DNA of 7,368 bases from Myxococcales bacterium (GTDB lineage Bacteria > Myxococcota_A > Polyangia > Nannocystales > Nannocystaceae), in assembly GCA_020431135.1 (NCBI GenBank), contig JAGQIT010000443.1:1-7368 (forward strand). The letters are read 5' to 3'. Positions 1-6,236 of the stretch are shown piece by piece (position 1 is the first letter of the stretch; each line of letters opens with the position of its first letter). The notes under the pieces are model-generated. The model did no database searches. It worked only from the letters and a program-made list of their open reading frames with translations, and was not told the origin of the DNA. The translations under genes and the position numbers were made by a program.

Positions 1-2
1 AC

Positions 3-1976
3 GGCAAGCGCAAGGAGTCGACCTCCGGGCTGGCGCTGACGCTCGTCGAGAACTTCGCCCGCCGCGGCCGCGACGTCGTGGTGCTCCGCTACGACGGCGT
101 CCGCAACCTCGGCGAGAGCTACAAGGACCCGGACTGCCGCGAGCACGGGCGCGAGGCGATGCGCATGACCCTGTCGCAGGGCGTCGAGGACCTCGAGGCG
201 ACGCTCGACTACATCGAGAGGAACCCGGAGTTCACGGCGACGGCGATCATCGTCGTCTCGTTCAGCCTCCAGGCGGTGATCGGCCGGCGCGTGCTCTTCC
301 GCGACCGCGGCCGGCGGATCCGCCAGTGGATCGCCGTCAACGGGGCGCCCTACGCCCGCGATCTGATCGCCAACGCGGCCGGCGGCGTCGACTACCTCGG
401 CCAGCACCAGCGCGGCGTCCGCTTCGGCCCGGCGTCGATCCTCGGCGTGACCTCCGACGCCGATCACTTCGCGGCCGACGCGGTCGCCTCGGGGCTCGCC
501 TTCGCGGCCGACGCCGAGCGCGAGGTCCCGGCGATCGCGGCGCCGATCACCTGGATCCTCGGGCGCTACGACGCGTGGGTCGATCCGGCGATCGTCCGCG
601 GCCTGATGGCCCGGCCGGCGAAGGCGGCGCGCGACGTCGTCGAGCTCGACTGCGGCCACATCCCGCTCAACTCCGACGAGGCGATCCAGCTCTTCCAGTC
701 GATCACGCGGGCGATCTGGCGCGCCCTCGAGGGCGAGGAGATCGAGGCGATCTTCCCGCCCTGGCGCGAGATCGTCGCGGTGCGCAACGCCGAGTGGCGG
801 CGGACGCCGCGGGCGCCGCTCCCCGACAAGCGCACGTACTGGGCCGAGTACCTCCTCGGCGGCGGCGATCACAAGATCTCCTACGACGTCCTCTACGCCT
901 GTGATGAGTACCTCCGCTTCCTCGACCGCCAGGCCGAGCTCCTCGGCGTCGAGCCGGGCCACCGGGTCGCCGACATGGGCTGCGGGACCGGCAACTTCTT
1001 CGCCCGCTACTTCGAGCGGCGAGGCGGCCGGCGCCGGGGCCCGATCGCGCGCCTCACCCTCGTCGACTTCGTGCCGGCCGCGCTGGCGACCGCGCGGCGC
1101 AAGCTCGAGCGCTACGAGCAGGCGCGCGAGCTCCTCGCGGCGCCCGCCGACGCGCGCGCCATCAGCCTCGAGCTGAGCCCGGCGCGGAGCTTTCGGGCGT
1201 TCCTCGCGGGGGAGTTCTATGGTTACGATCCCCTCAAGGGTACGATGAGGGGTCTCGGCGACTACTCGGTCGAGATGTGGAAGGCGATGGACAACTGGCG
1301 GCTCCACGACATCCTCCGCGGGAGGGTGCTCGACGACGAGGATCGCTCCTTCCTCAAGGAGAGCTTCCCCGCGGATGAGCGCGAGGTGATCGTCGACGTC
1401 AACCGGATCTGCCGCTGGATCCTCGGCCGCGTCGAGGCCAACGACCTCAGCCGCGAGGGCCGGCGCCGGGTCGCCTCGGGGGCGGCGGCGCGCTTCCACG
1501 ACCTCCGCTTCGCCCGCCTCGAGAGCCGCGACCCCGAGGCCCTCGAGCGCCTGCCCTTCGCCGACGGCAGCTTCGACCGCCTGGTCTCGTCGCTCGTCCT
1601 CTCCTACCTCGACAACCCGCTCGAGACGCTCCGCGAGTTCCACCGCTGCCTCGCCCCCGGCGGCCGCCTGGTGGTCTCGTCGATGCGCCCCGACGTCGAC
1701 ATGAGCCGGATCTACCAGAACCTCCTGCGCCGCCTCGAGCGCGGCGACGCGGTCGCGATCCCCGACGGGATCAGCCGCGCCGAGTTCATCGACGATCTCC
1801 GCGCCTTCCTGTCGTCGGCCGCCTTCCTCCTCACCCTCGCCGAGGAGGGGCACTTCGCCTTCTTCTCGCGCGACGAGCTCCGTCACCTGGTCGAGCGCGC
1901 GGGCTTCCGCCGCGTCGAGACCTTCGAGGCCTTCGGCGATCCGCCGCAGGCCTACGTCACCGTTGGCTACCGATGA
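3..1976 (+). CDS. LuxD-like acyl-thioesterase/acyltransferase fused to SAM-dependent methyltransferase (5' partial)
   Basis: The frame is open from the first full codon at 3, and homology extends upstream of the first ATG at 78, so the true start lies outside the window. Residues here are numbered from the codon at 3 (657 visible). Residues 1-265 match the LuxD (myristoyl-ACP thioesterase) alpha/beta-hydrolase family. The nucleophile elbow is SFSLQ with Ser88, followed by Asp190 in GRYDAWV and His219 in CGHIPLN. Spacing Ser-Asp 102 and Asp-His 29 is close to LuxD (Ser114, Asp211, His241, from memory), so the triad looks intact. By that alignment about 26 residues are missing. Residues about 280-657 form a class I methyltransferase: motif I VADMGCGTGNF (322-332), acidic Asp355 ending beta-2, LPFADGSFD (517-525) and LAPGGRLVVS (550-559). 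An unusual insertion of about 120 residues sits at 376-498. It ends in an ATGA overlap with the sensor kinase gene, implying one operon and coupled translation. Likely role: release or transfer of a fatty acyl group with methylation of the product. The substrate is unknown. Domain calls are confident; the combined function is inferred. Confidence 0.85.
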   Translation, partial: GKRKESTSGLALTLVENFARRGRDVVVLRYDGVRNLGESYKDPDCREHGREAMRMTLSQGVEDLEATLDYIERNPEFTATAIIVVSFSLQAVIGRRVLFRDRGRRIRQWIAVNGAPYARDLIANAAGGVDYLGQHQRGVRFGPASILGVTSDADHFAADAVASGLAFAADAEREVPAIAAPITWILGRYDAWVDPAIVRGLMARPAKAARDVVELDCGHIPLNSDEAIQLFQSITRAIWRALEGEEIEAIFPPWREIVAVRNAEWRRTPRAPLPDKRTYWAEYLLGGGDHKISYDVLYACDEYLRFLDRQAELLGVEPGHRVADMGCGTGNFFARYFERRGGRRRGPIARLTLVDFVPAALATARRKLERYEQARELLAAPADARAISLELSPARSFRAFLAGEFYGYDPLKGTMRGLGDYSVEMWKAMDNWRLHDILRGRVLDDEDRSFLKESFPADEREVIVDVNRICRWILGRVEANDLSREGRRRVASGAAARFHDLRFARLESRDPEALERLPFADGSFDRLVSSLVLSYLDNPLETLREFHRCLAPGGRLVVSSMRPDVDMSRIYQNLLRRLERGDAVAIPDGISRAEFIDDLRAFLSSAAFLLTLAEEGHFAFFSRDELRHLVERAGFRRVETFEAFGDPPQAYVTVGYR

Positions 1977-4744
1977 CCGCCGAGATCAACGACCGCGCGC
2001 AGGAGAGCCCCGCTGAGCGGGACCAGCGCTTCGCGTCGTTGATGGAGGCCGAGGTGCTCGCAGGCTACCGGCGGGCGACCTACCTCGGGATCCCGCTGGT
2101 GATGGGCTTCGGGATCCTCGACCTGCTGTCGCTCGACGGCCACGAGTTCGCGCTCTTCATCGGCCTGCGCGTCGGCCTCTCGTTCGTCCTCTTCGCCCTC
2201 CTGCGGGTCGCCCATCTCGGCGAGCGCTGGATCCTCCCGGCGGTTGTGGTCGGCACCTACCTCGCCGGGACGACGATCGGCCTGATGAGCGCGCTCCTCG
2301 GCCACGAGTCCTTCTACTACGCCGGCATGAACGTCGTGATCCTGGCGATCGGCCTCCTGGTGCCGATGGGGCCGTGGCCGATGCTCGGGGCGTCGCTGGC
2401 GATCTACGCGAGCTTCGTCGGCCTCACCGTCGCCTTCGATCCGATCCCGCTCGCCGACTGGGACTGGGGCCTCTTCCTCAGCAACAGCGTCTTCGTCCTC
2501 GTCACCGCCGCCGTCGTCACCGTCGGCGCCTACGTCAACCGCACCCTGCGGCGGATCGCCTTCGACGCGACGGCCGAGCAGGAGCGGGTCAGCGCCGGCC
2601 TGCGCCTGGCCAACGAGAAGATCCAGAGCAACTACAGCGAGCTCGCCGACAAGCAGCGCGAGCTCACCGAGGCCTACCGCTTCAAGAGCCAGTTCCTCGA
2701 CAACATGTCCCACGAGCTGAGGACGCCGCTGACGTGCATCCTCACCCCGCTCGAGGGGCTCCTGGACGACGAGCCCCGCGGCGAGCGTCGGCAGATCTTC
2801 CAGGACATGCACCAGGCGTCGACGCAGCTCTACGACCTGATCAACGACCTCCTCGACTACTCGCGCTACGGCGAGCGCGACATCCCGCTGCGCCGGGCGC
2901 CGGTCGACCTCGGGCGCCTCGTCGAGGACAACGTCCGCGCCTGGATGCCGACGTCGCGCCAGCGCAAGGTCGAGCTGCGCTGGCGTCGCCCGGAGGACCG
3001 CGTCGTCGCGATGGTCGACGGCCGCGAGTTCGGCAAGGTCGTCCGCAACCTCCTGTCCAACGCGATCAAGTTCACGCCGGCGGGCGGCGAGGTCGAGGTC
3101 GCGCTCAGCCGCGTCGCCGGCGAGCTCGTCCTCCGGGTCTCGGACAGCGGGATCGGCATGGACGAGGCCGTGCTCGCCAAGATCTTCCGGCCCTTCTTCC
3201 AGGCCGACGGCTCGTCGACGCGGAGCGTCGCCGGCACCGGCCTCGGCCTCGCGCTGGTCAAGACGATCGTCGAGCGCCACGAGGGGTCGATCGCGGCGAC
3301 GAGCACGCCCGGCGAGGGGACGACGATGACCGTCCACGTCCCCTTCCTCGAGGTCCGCGACACCGAGGCCGTGTCGCTCGATCTCCCGGACGGGCCCTTC
3401 GCCCTCGCCGGCGCGCCGCCCCGGACCGAGCGCCGCGACGATCCTGCTCCCGTGCCCGCGCCCGTGCCGGAGGTCGAGGCGCCGGCGGCCCGCGGCCGCG
3501 AGGGCTCGCCGCACCTGACCGTCGTCGGCCCGGTCGACGACTCCGCGGCGACCTCGGGGGCGGTCGCGTCGGTGTCGGCGTCGTACCCGATCCCCGACGC
3601 GACCCTGCTGATGGGCGAGCACCAGCGGGCGATGCAGCGCGAGCGATCGCTGGTCCTGGTGGTCGACGACCAGCCCGAGCTCCTCCGCCTGATCACGCGG
3701 ATCCTCAGCCGCGACTACGACGTGATCACCGCGAGCGACGGCGCCGAGGGCCTGCAGAAGGTCCACGACGAGCGCCCCGACGCGGTCATCTCCGACGTGA
3801 TGATGCCGCGCCTCAACGGCTTCGAGCTCGTCGAGGAGCTGCGCCAGCACCCGGACACGCGGCGCCTGCCGGTGCTCCTCCTGACCGCACGCGCCGACGG
3901 CACGGACCGCGTCCGCGGCCTCCGACGCGGCGCCAACGACTACCTGGTCAAGCCCTTCCTCCCCGAGGAGCTCAAGGCCCGCGTCCGCAACCTCCTGCGG
4001 ATGCGCCACTACGAGAGCTACCTGACCAGCCTCAACGAGGAGCTCGAGAGCAAGAGCGACAGCCTCGAGGGCCGCCTCCACGGCCTCTTCATCGACACCG
4101 TCCGCACCCTCGTCGCGGCGATCGACGCCAAGGACTTCTACACCGGCGGCCACTCCGAGCGCGTCTCCTACTTCGCGGTCCGCCTCGCCGAGCACATGAA
4201 GGTCGCGCGGCCGCTGCTGCGGACGATCGAGCTCGGCGCGCTCCTCCACGACGTCGGCAAGATCGGCATCCCCGACCGCGTTCTCAACAAGCCGGGGCGG
4301 CTGACCGACGAGGAGATCGAGATCATCCGCAAGCACACGGTCTTCGGCGGGCAGATCCTCGAGAAGTCGCCCGAGCTCGCCGAGCTCCGCCGCTTCGCGC
4401 TCCACCACCACGAGCGCTGGGACGGCGCCGGCTACCCCGACGGCCTGCGCGGCGAGGAGATCCCGTCGTCGGTGCGCGTCGTCTCGGTCGCCGACTGCTG
4501 GGACGCGATGATCTCCGACCGCGTCTACCGCCCGGGGATGGACCCGAAGGTCGCCGCCGAGAAGGTCGCCAAGCTCGGCGGCAACCAGTTCGATCCAGAG
4601 GTCGTCGAGGCGCTCATGGAGATCTGGGGGGAGCTCGACGTGCCGCCGCACCTGCGCCCGCTCAAGCCGCGCCTCGCCCCGGTCGAGGAGCGCTCGGGGC
4701 CGCGGGTCAGCGAGTGCGGCGAGGTCTATCACGTCCACGACTAG
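1973..4744 (+). CDS. Six-TM sensor histidine kinase-receiver-HD-GYP hybrid (c-di-GMP phosphodiesterase output)
   Basis: 923 residues. The ATG overlaps the upstream stop (ATGA), and no separate ribosome site is evident, so translation is probably coupled. Hydrophobic segments near 36-55, 58-80, 86-108, 117-133, 136-156 and 166-188 suggest six membrane helices with almost no extracytoplasmic domain, as in sensors of lipophilic signals (CqsS/LqsS/PhcS type). A coiled coil (about 197-240) leads to the HisKA H-box FLDNMSHELRTPL (His247). The ATPase domain carries N-box NLLSNAIKF (Asn363), G1 DSGIGM (391-396), F-box FRPFF and G2 GTGLGLALVK (421-430). A Pro/Ala linker (about 480-545) follows. The receiver has Asp565/Asp566, phosphoacceptor Asp608 (ISDVMMP), Thr638 and Lys660. 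The C-terminal HD-GYP domain (about 705-890) shows His727, LLHDVGKIGIP (His759-Asp760), His788, HHERWDGAGYP (812-822) and Asp841. All signatures for kinase, phosphoacceptor and metal-dependent c-di-GMP hydrolysis are present. Expected action: inner membrane, phosphotransfer His247 to Asp608 tuning the phosphodiesterase. The signal is not known; the upstream enzyme is the obvious candidate source. Confidence 0.95.
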   Translation: MTAEINDRAQESPAERDQRFASLMEAEVLAGYRRATYLGIPLVMGFGILDLLSLDGHEFALFIGLRVGLSFVLFALLRVAHLGERWILPAVVVGTYLAGTTIGLMSALLGHESFYYAGMNVVILAIGLLVPMGPWPMLGASLAIYASFVGLTVAFDPIPLADWDWGLFLSNSVFVLVTAAVVTVGAYVNRTLRRIAFDATAEQERVSAGLRLANEKIQSNYSELADKQRELTEAYRFKSQFLDNMSHELRTPLTCILTPLEGLLDDEPRGERRQIFQDMHQASTQLYDLINDLLDYSRYGERDIPLRRAPVDLGRLVEDNVRAWMPTSRQRKVELRWRRPEDRVVAMVDGREFGKVVRNLLSNAIKFTPAGGEVEVALSRVAGELVLRVSDSGIGMDEAVLAKIFRPFFQADGSSTRSVAGTGLGLALVKTIVERHEGSIAATSTPGEGTTMTVHVPFLEVRDTEAVSLDLPDGPFALAGAPPRTERRDDPAPVPAPVPEVEAPAARGREGSPHLTVVGPVDDSAATSGAVASVSASYPIPDATLLMGEHQRAMQRERSLVLVVDDQPELLRLITRILSRDYDVITASDGAEGLQKVHDERPDAVISDVMMPRLNGFELVEELRQHPDTRRLPVLLLTARADGTDRVRGLRRGANDYLVKPFLPEELKARVRNLLRMRHYESYLTSLNEELESKSDSLEGRLHGLFIDTVRTLVAAIDAKDFYTGGHSERVSYFAVRLAEHMKVARPLLRTIELGALLHDVGKIGIPDRVLNKPGRLTDEEIEIIRKHTVFGGQILEKSPELAELRRFALHHHERWDGAGYPDGLRGEEIPSSVRVVSVADCWDAMISDRVYRPGMDPKVAAEKVAKLGGNQFDPEVVEALMEIWGELDVPPHLRPLKPRLAPVEERSGPRVSECGEVYHVHD

Positions 4745-4788
4745 GGGTCGCGCGCCTGTGCTCGGGCCGCCGCGAGGGCGCCAGGTGT

Positions 4789-4834
4789 GGCGGACCTCCG
4801 CCTCAGAACGCCGCTCCTGGCGGCGCAGCGCCGC
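4789..4834. repeat. Two GC hairpins after the sensor-kinase gene
   Basis: GGCGG/CCGCC (4789-4793 with 4798-4802, loop of 4) is followed by a near-perfect 7+1+7 palindrome GCGGCGC-A-GCGCCGC at 4820-4834. They lie 45-90 bases past the kinase stop, in DNA with no credible gene. There is no T-tract, so they are not classical intrinsic terminators. They may still act in 3' end processing or factor-dependent termination. Hairpins of this strength are common by chance in DNA this GC-rich. Confidence 0.4.
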
Positions 4835-4881
4835 GTAGGGCGGCCTGGTGGGCGCGCGCGGCGAGGGCCGCCTCGGTCCGC

Positions 4882-4907
4882 GGCCTGGCGATCTCGACAG
4901 CCAGGCC
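4882..4907. repeat. 8-bp perfect inverted repeat around a candidate -35 box
   Basis: GGCCTGGC (4882-4889) and GCCAGGCC (4900-4907) are exact reverse complements separated by ten bases, gatctcgaca. The loop holds a TTGACA-like hexamer. The dyad could be an operator bound by a dimeric regulator or an RNA hairpin. The symmetry is directly seen; the role is inferred. Confidence 0.45.
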
Positions 4908-4923
4908 CCGGCCGGCGTAGCCT
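4894..4923 (+). promoter_or_regulatory. Weak candidate promoter for the small repeat protein gene
   Basis: TCGACA at 4894-4899 (5 of 6 to TTGACA), an 18-base spacer and TAGCCT at 4918-4923 (3 of 6 to TATAAT). It would start transcription near 4930, about 25 bases before the GTG at 4955. The -10 is poor, and promoters of such genomes are hard to see by eye. It is supported mainly by its position between a hairpin cluster and the next gene. A small GCAGC/GCTGC hairpin (4930-4942) would lie at the very 5' end of the RNA. Confidence 0.3.
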
Positions 4924-4954
4924 CGAGAGGCAGCCGCGCTGCGCTCGCTCCGAC

Positions 4955-5257
4955 GTGCTCGACCGCGACGCCATCCTCCAAGAGCTCTGGGCGATCGCCC
5001 TCCTCGACAACGTGGTTACCGAGGACGAGGCGGCGCTCCTGAAGACCGCCGAGGAGCAGCTCAAGGAGTTCGACGGCCTCCTCGACGACGTCTACCTCGA
5101 CAACGTCGTCGACTTCGACGAGTTCCTCCGCCTCCGCCAGGCGCGGCGCGAGATCCTCGAGTACACGCTGCGCAAGGCGCTCGACGACGGCAAGATCACC
5201 CACGACGAGCGCCAGCTGCTGATCCGCCTCATCGAGCTCCTGCCGCGGGTCCGCTGA
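4955..5257 (+). CDS. Small acidic helical protein with three TerB/half-EF-hand-like repeats
   Basis: 100 residues from GTG at 4955. The same frame opens at a GTG at 4787, but codons 4787-4954 are Arg/Pro-rich and use many A/T-ending or otherwise rare codons (aga, gta, cct, ggt, cga, tct, cca) unlike the window's genes. The protein-like part begins at about 4955. No clear ribosome site precedes it, so the start is uncertain. The product is soluble, strongly acidic and predicted all-helical. It contains three related motifs about 30 residues apart: ALLDNVVTEDE (15-25), VYLDNVVDFDE (46-56) and ALDDGKITHDE (75-85). The D-G-x-I-x-x-D-E pattern is typical of TerB-like (tellurite-resistance type) helical proteins and also resembles the second half of an EF-hand loop. 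The first acidic positions of a true EF-hand are mostly missing, so calcium binding is doubtful. No specific function is recognised. It is convergent with the next gene (stops 50 bases apart). Confidence 0.7.
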   Translation: MLDRDAILQELWAIALLDNVVTEDEAALLKTAEEQLKEFDGLLDDVYLDNVVDFDEFLRLRQARREILEYTLRKALDDGKITHDERQLLIRLIELLPRVR

Positions 5258-5307
5258 GCGAGGCGGCCGCGCGGCGACGAAACAGGGCGCGCGAGGCCGC
5301 GGGGCGC
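5258..5307. other. Short convergent intergenic gap with GC palindromes
   Basis: Fifty bases separate the stops of two convergent genes. A palindrome GCCGCGCGGC lies at 5266-5275, and GGCGC (5286-5290) can pair with GCGCC (5304-5308). There is no T-rich run on either strand, so a bidirectional terminator is possible but not demonstrated. Confidence 0.3.
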
Positions 5308-6114
5308 CTACGTGAGGCCGCCGCGTCGGAGGGCGCGGTCGATCGCCGCGTGCCAGCGGCGCTGATCCTCCTCGCTGGTGTTCGGCGAGAGGATGAAGCC
5401 GTGGAGCCGTCCGGAGGGGAGGTCGACGCTCGTGTGGTCGGCCTGCCACTCGACCTCCGCGTCGGCGAAGCGCTCGGTCAGCGCGCGCGCGCGCGCGAGG
5501 TCGAGGACGAGGTCGCCGCGGACCTCGACGCCGACGGCGATGAGGAGGCGGAGCAGCGCCCCATGGCACGAGGGGTGAGGATCCTTGATGAAGGAGTGGG
5601 CGAGGGCCTCGCCGGCGACGCGGCGGAAGAGCGCGAGGGCCTGGGCGGGCGCCTCGGCGTCGGCGACGACGTAGAGGACGCCCGGATCGGCCTCGCGGAC
5701 GACGAGCGCGGGCCTCGTCGCGGCGCGCGCGTGACGGCCCTCGGTGAGCGGCGCCCCGAGCAGAGCTTCGAGCTGCGCCCGCGGCCCGGTCATGTTCACG
5801 ACCCACTGCGTCGGCCAGAGGCGCAGGGACGCGGCGGGGCCGCGGACGTCGAGGTAGGCGAAGCGCTGCGGGGCGAGCTCCTCGAGCGCCCGCCAACCCT
5901 CCGTCGTCAGCGAGCCGCCCGCGAAGGTGAGCGTCGTCCAGCCCCTTGACTCGGCGGATTCGGCGGTCGCCTCGACGAGGACGCGCAGCCCCGCGGGGTC
6001 GCGCGCGGCCAGGCCGCGAAGGGCGACGCGCCTCTCGCCGAGGCCGCGAAAGAGCGCCTCCGCCTCCGCGGGCGAGCGGATCGTCCGGGCGTGACGGAGC
6101 GGGAACATGGCCAT
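5308..6114 (-). CDS. Hypothetical soluble protein, 268 residues
   Basis: The frame runs from ATG at 6114 (a second Met at 6108) to TAG at 5310-5308. Codon use on this strand is GC3-rich and the translation has a normal mix of residues, whereas the opposite-strand frames are Arg/Glu-rich shadows. There is no signal peptide or membrane segment. The middle (about 72-112) has a leucine-spaced stretch followed by LRLWPTQWVVNMTG; a second part (about 136-170) reads as alternating strands and a helix with Ala-rich segments. A conserved-looking KDPHPSCHGALLRLLIAVGVEV segment falls in two pieces at 177-198 around Cys183-His184. The C-terminus carries VDLPSGRLHGFILSPNT (230-246). I do not recognise the family. 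The absence of a Shine-Dalgarno sequence and a TACAGT box six bases before the ATG suggest a possibly leaderless mRNA. It is divergent from the FGE-like gene, with 122 bases between the two ATGs. Confidence 0.75.
   Translation of the reverse strand: MAMFPLRHARTIRSPAEAEALFRGLGERRVALRGLAARDPAGLRVLVEATAESAESRGWTTLTFAGGSLTTEGWRALEELAPQRFAYLDVRGPAASLRLWPTQWVVNMTGPRAQLEALLGAPLTEGRHARAATRPALVVREADPGVLYVVADAEAPAQALALFRRVAGEALAHSFIKDPHPSCHGALLRLLIAVGVEVRGDLVLDLARARALTERFADAEVEWQADHTSVDLPSGRLHGFILSPNTSEEDQRRWHAAIDRALRRGGLT
5481..5497. repeat. 17-base alternating GC tract inside the hypothetical gene
   Basis: Uninterrupted (GC)8G within the minus-strand gene, encoding part of LDLARARALTE (about residues 205-213). 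Alternating GC can slip during replication, and a two-base change would shift the frame and replace the last 55-60 residues. It is also a Z-DNA-prone sequence. In DNA this GC-rich it may simply be Ala/Arg codon use. Confidence 0.6.
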
Positions 6115-6117
6115 CGG

Positions 6118-6127
6118 CGCACTGTAG
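6118..6127 (-). promoter_or_regulatory. Candidate -10 element for the minus-strand hypothetical gene
   Basis: On the minus strand CTACAGTGCG (6127 to 6118) includes TACAGT (6126-6121), a fair -10 match. Its last base is six bases before the ATG at 6114, so transcription would begin at or near the A of the ATG, a leaderless arrangement. No convincing -35 is visible 16-18 bases upstream. A near-identical element precedes the divergent gene. Confidence 0.35.
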
Positions 6128-6236
6128 GTCGAGGTCGAGGCGGAGACCAGGGGGGGCGCGCCGCGGCTCGTCGCAGGGGCGGGCTCGCGCCGGCGAGACG
6201 AGCGCGGCGGCGGCGAGAACTCCTGCGTTTCACCTT

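Noticed and set aside
2374..4920. An 848-codon plus-strand frame overlapping the kinase gene
   Set aside because: The translation is an Arg/Pro/Gly-rich shadow in the +1 frame of the kinase, with no recognisable motif.
4787..4954. N-terminal extension of the small repeat protein from GTG 4787
   Set aside because: Codon use and composition differ sharply from the downstream part and from neighbouring genes, and the stretch is full of inverted repeats. Non-coding is more likely.
1967..5896. A 1309-codon open frame on the minus strand, antisense to the kinase and neighbouring genes
   Set aside because: Its translation is Arg/Asp/Glu/Ala-rich low complexity with no domain, while the plus strand holds clear conserved genes. 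Such frames arise from GC3-rich codons read on the opposite strand.
5350..5949. 199-codon plus-strand frame antisense to the hypothetical minus-strand gene
   Set aside because: Strongly Glu/Arg/Gly-biased composition typical of a shadow frame. The minus-strand translation is more protein-like.
5946..6236. 97-codon N-terminal extension of the FGE-like protein
   Set aside because: Arg-rich translation, mostly antisense to the start of the minus-strand gene; the FGE homology begins well after 6237.
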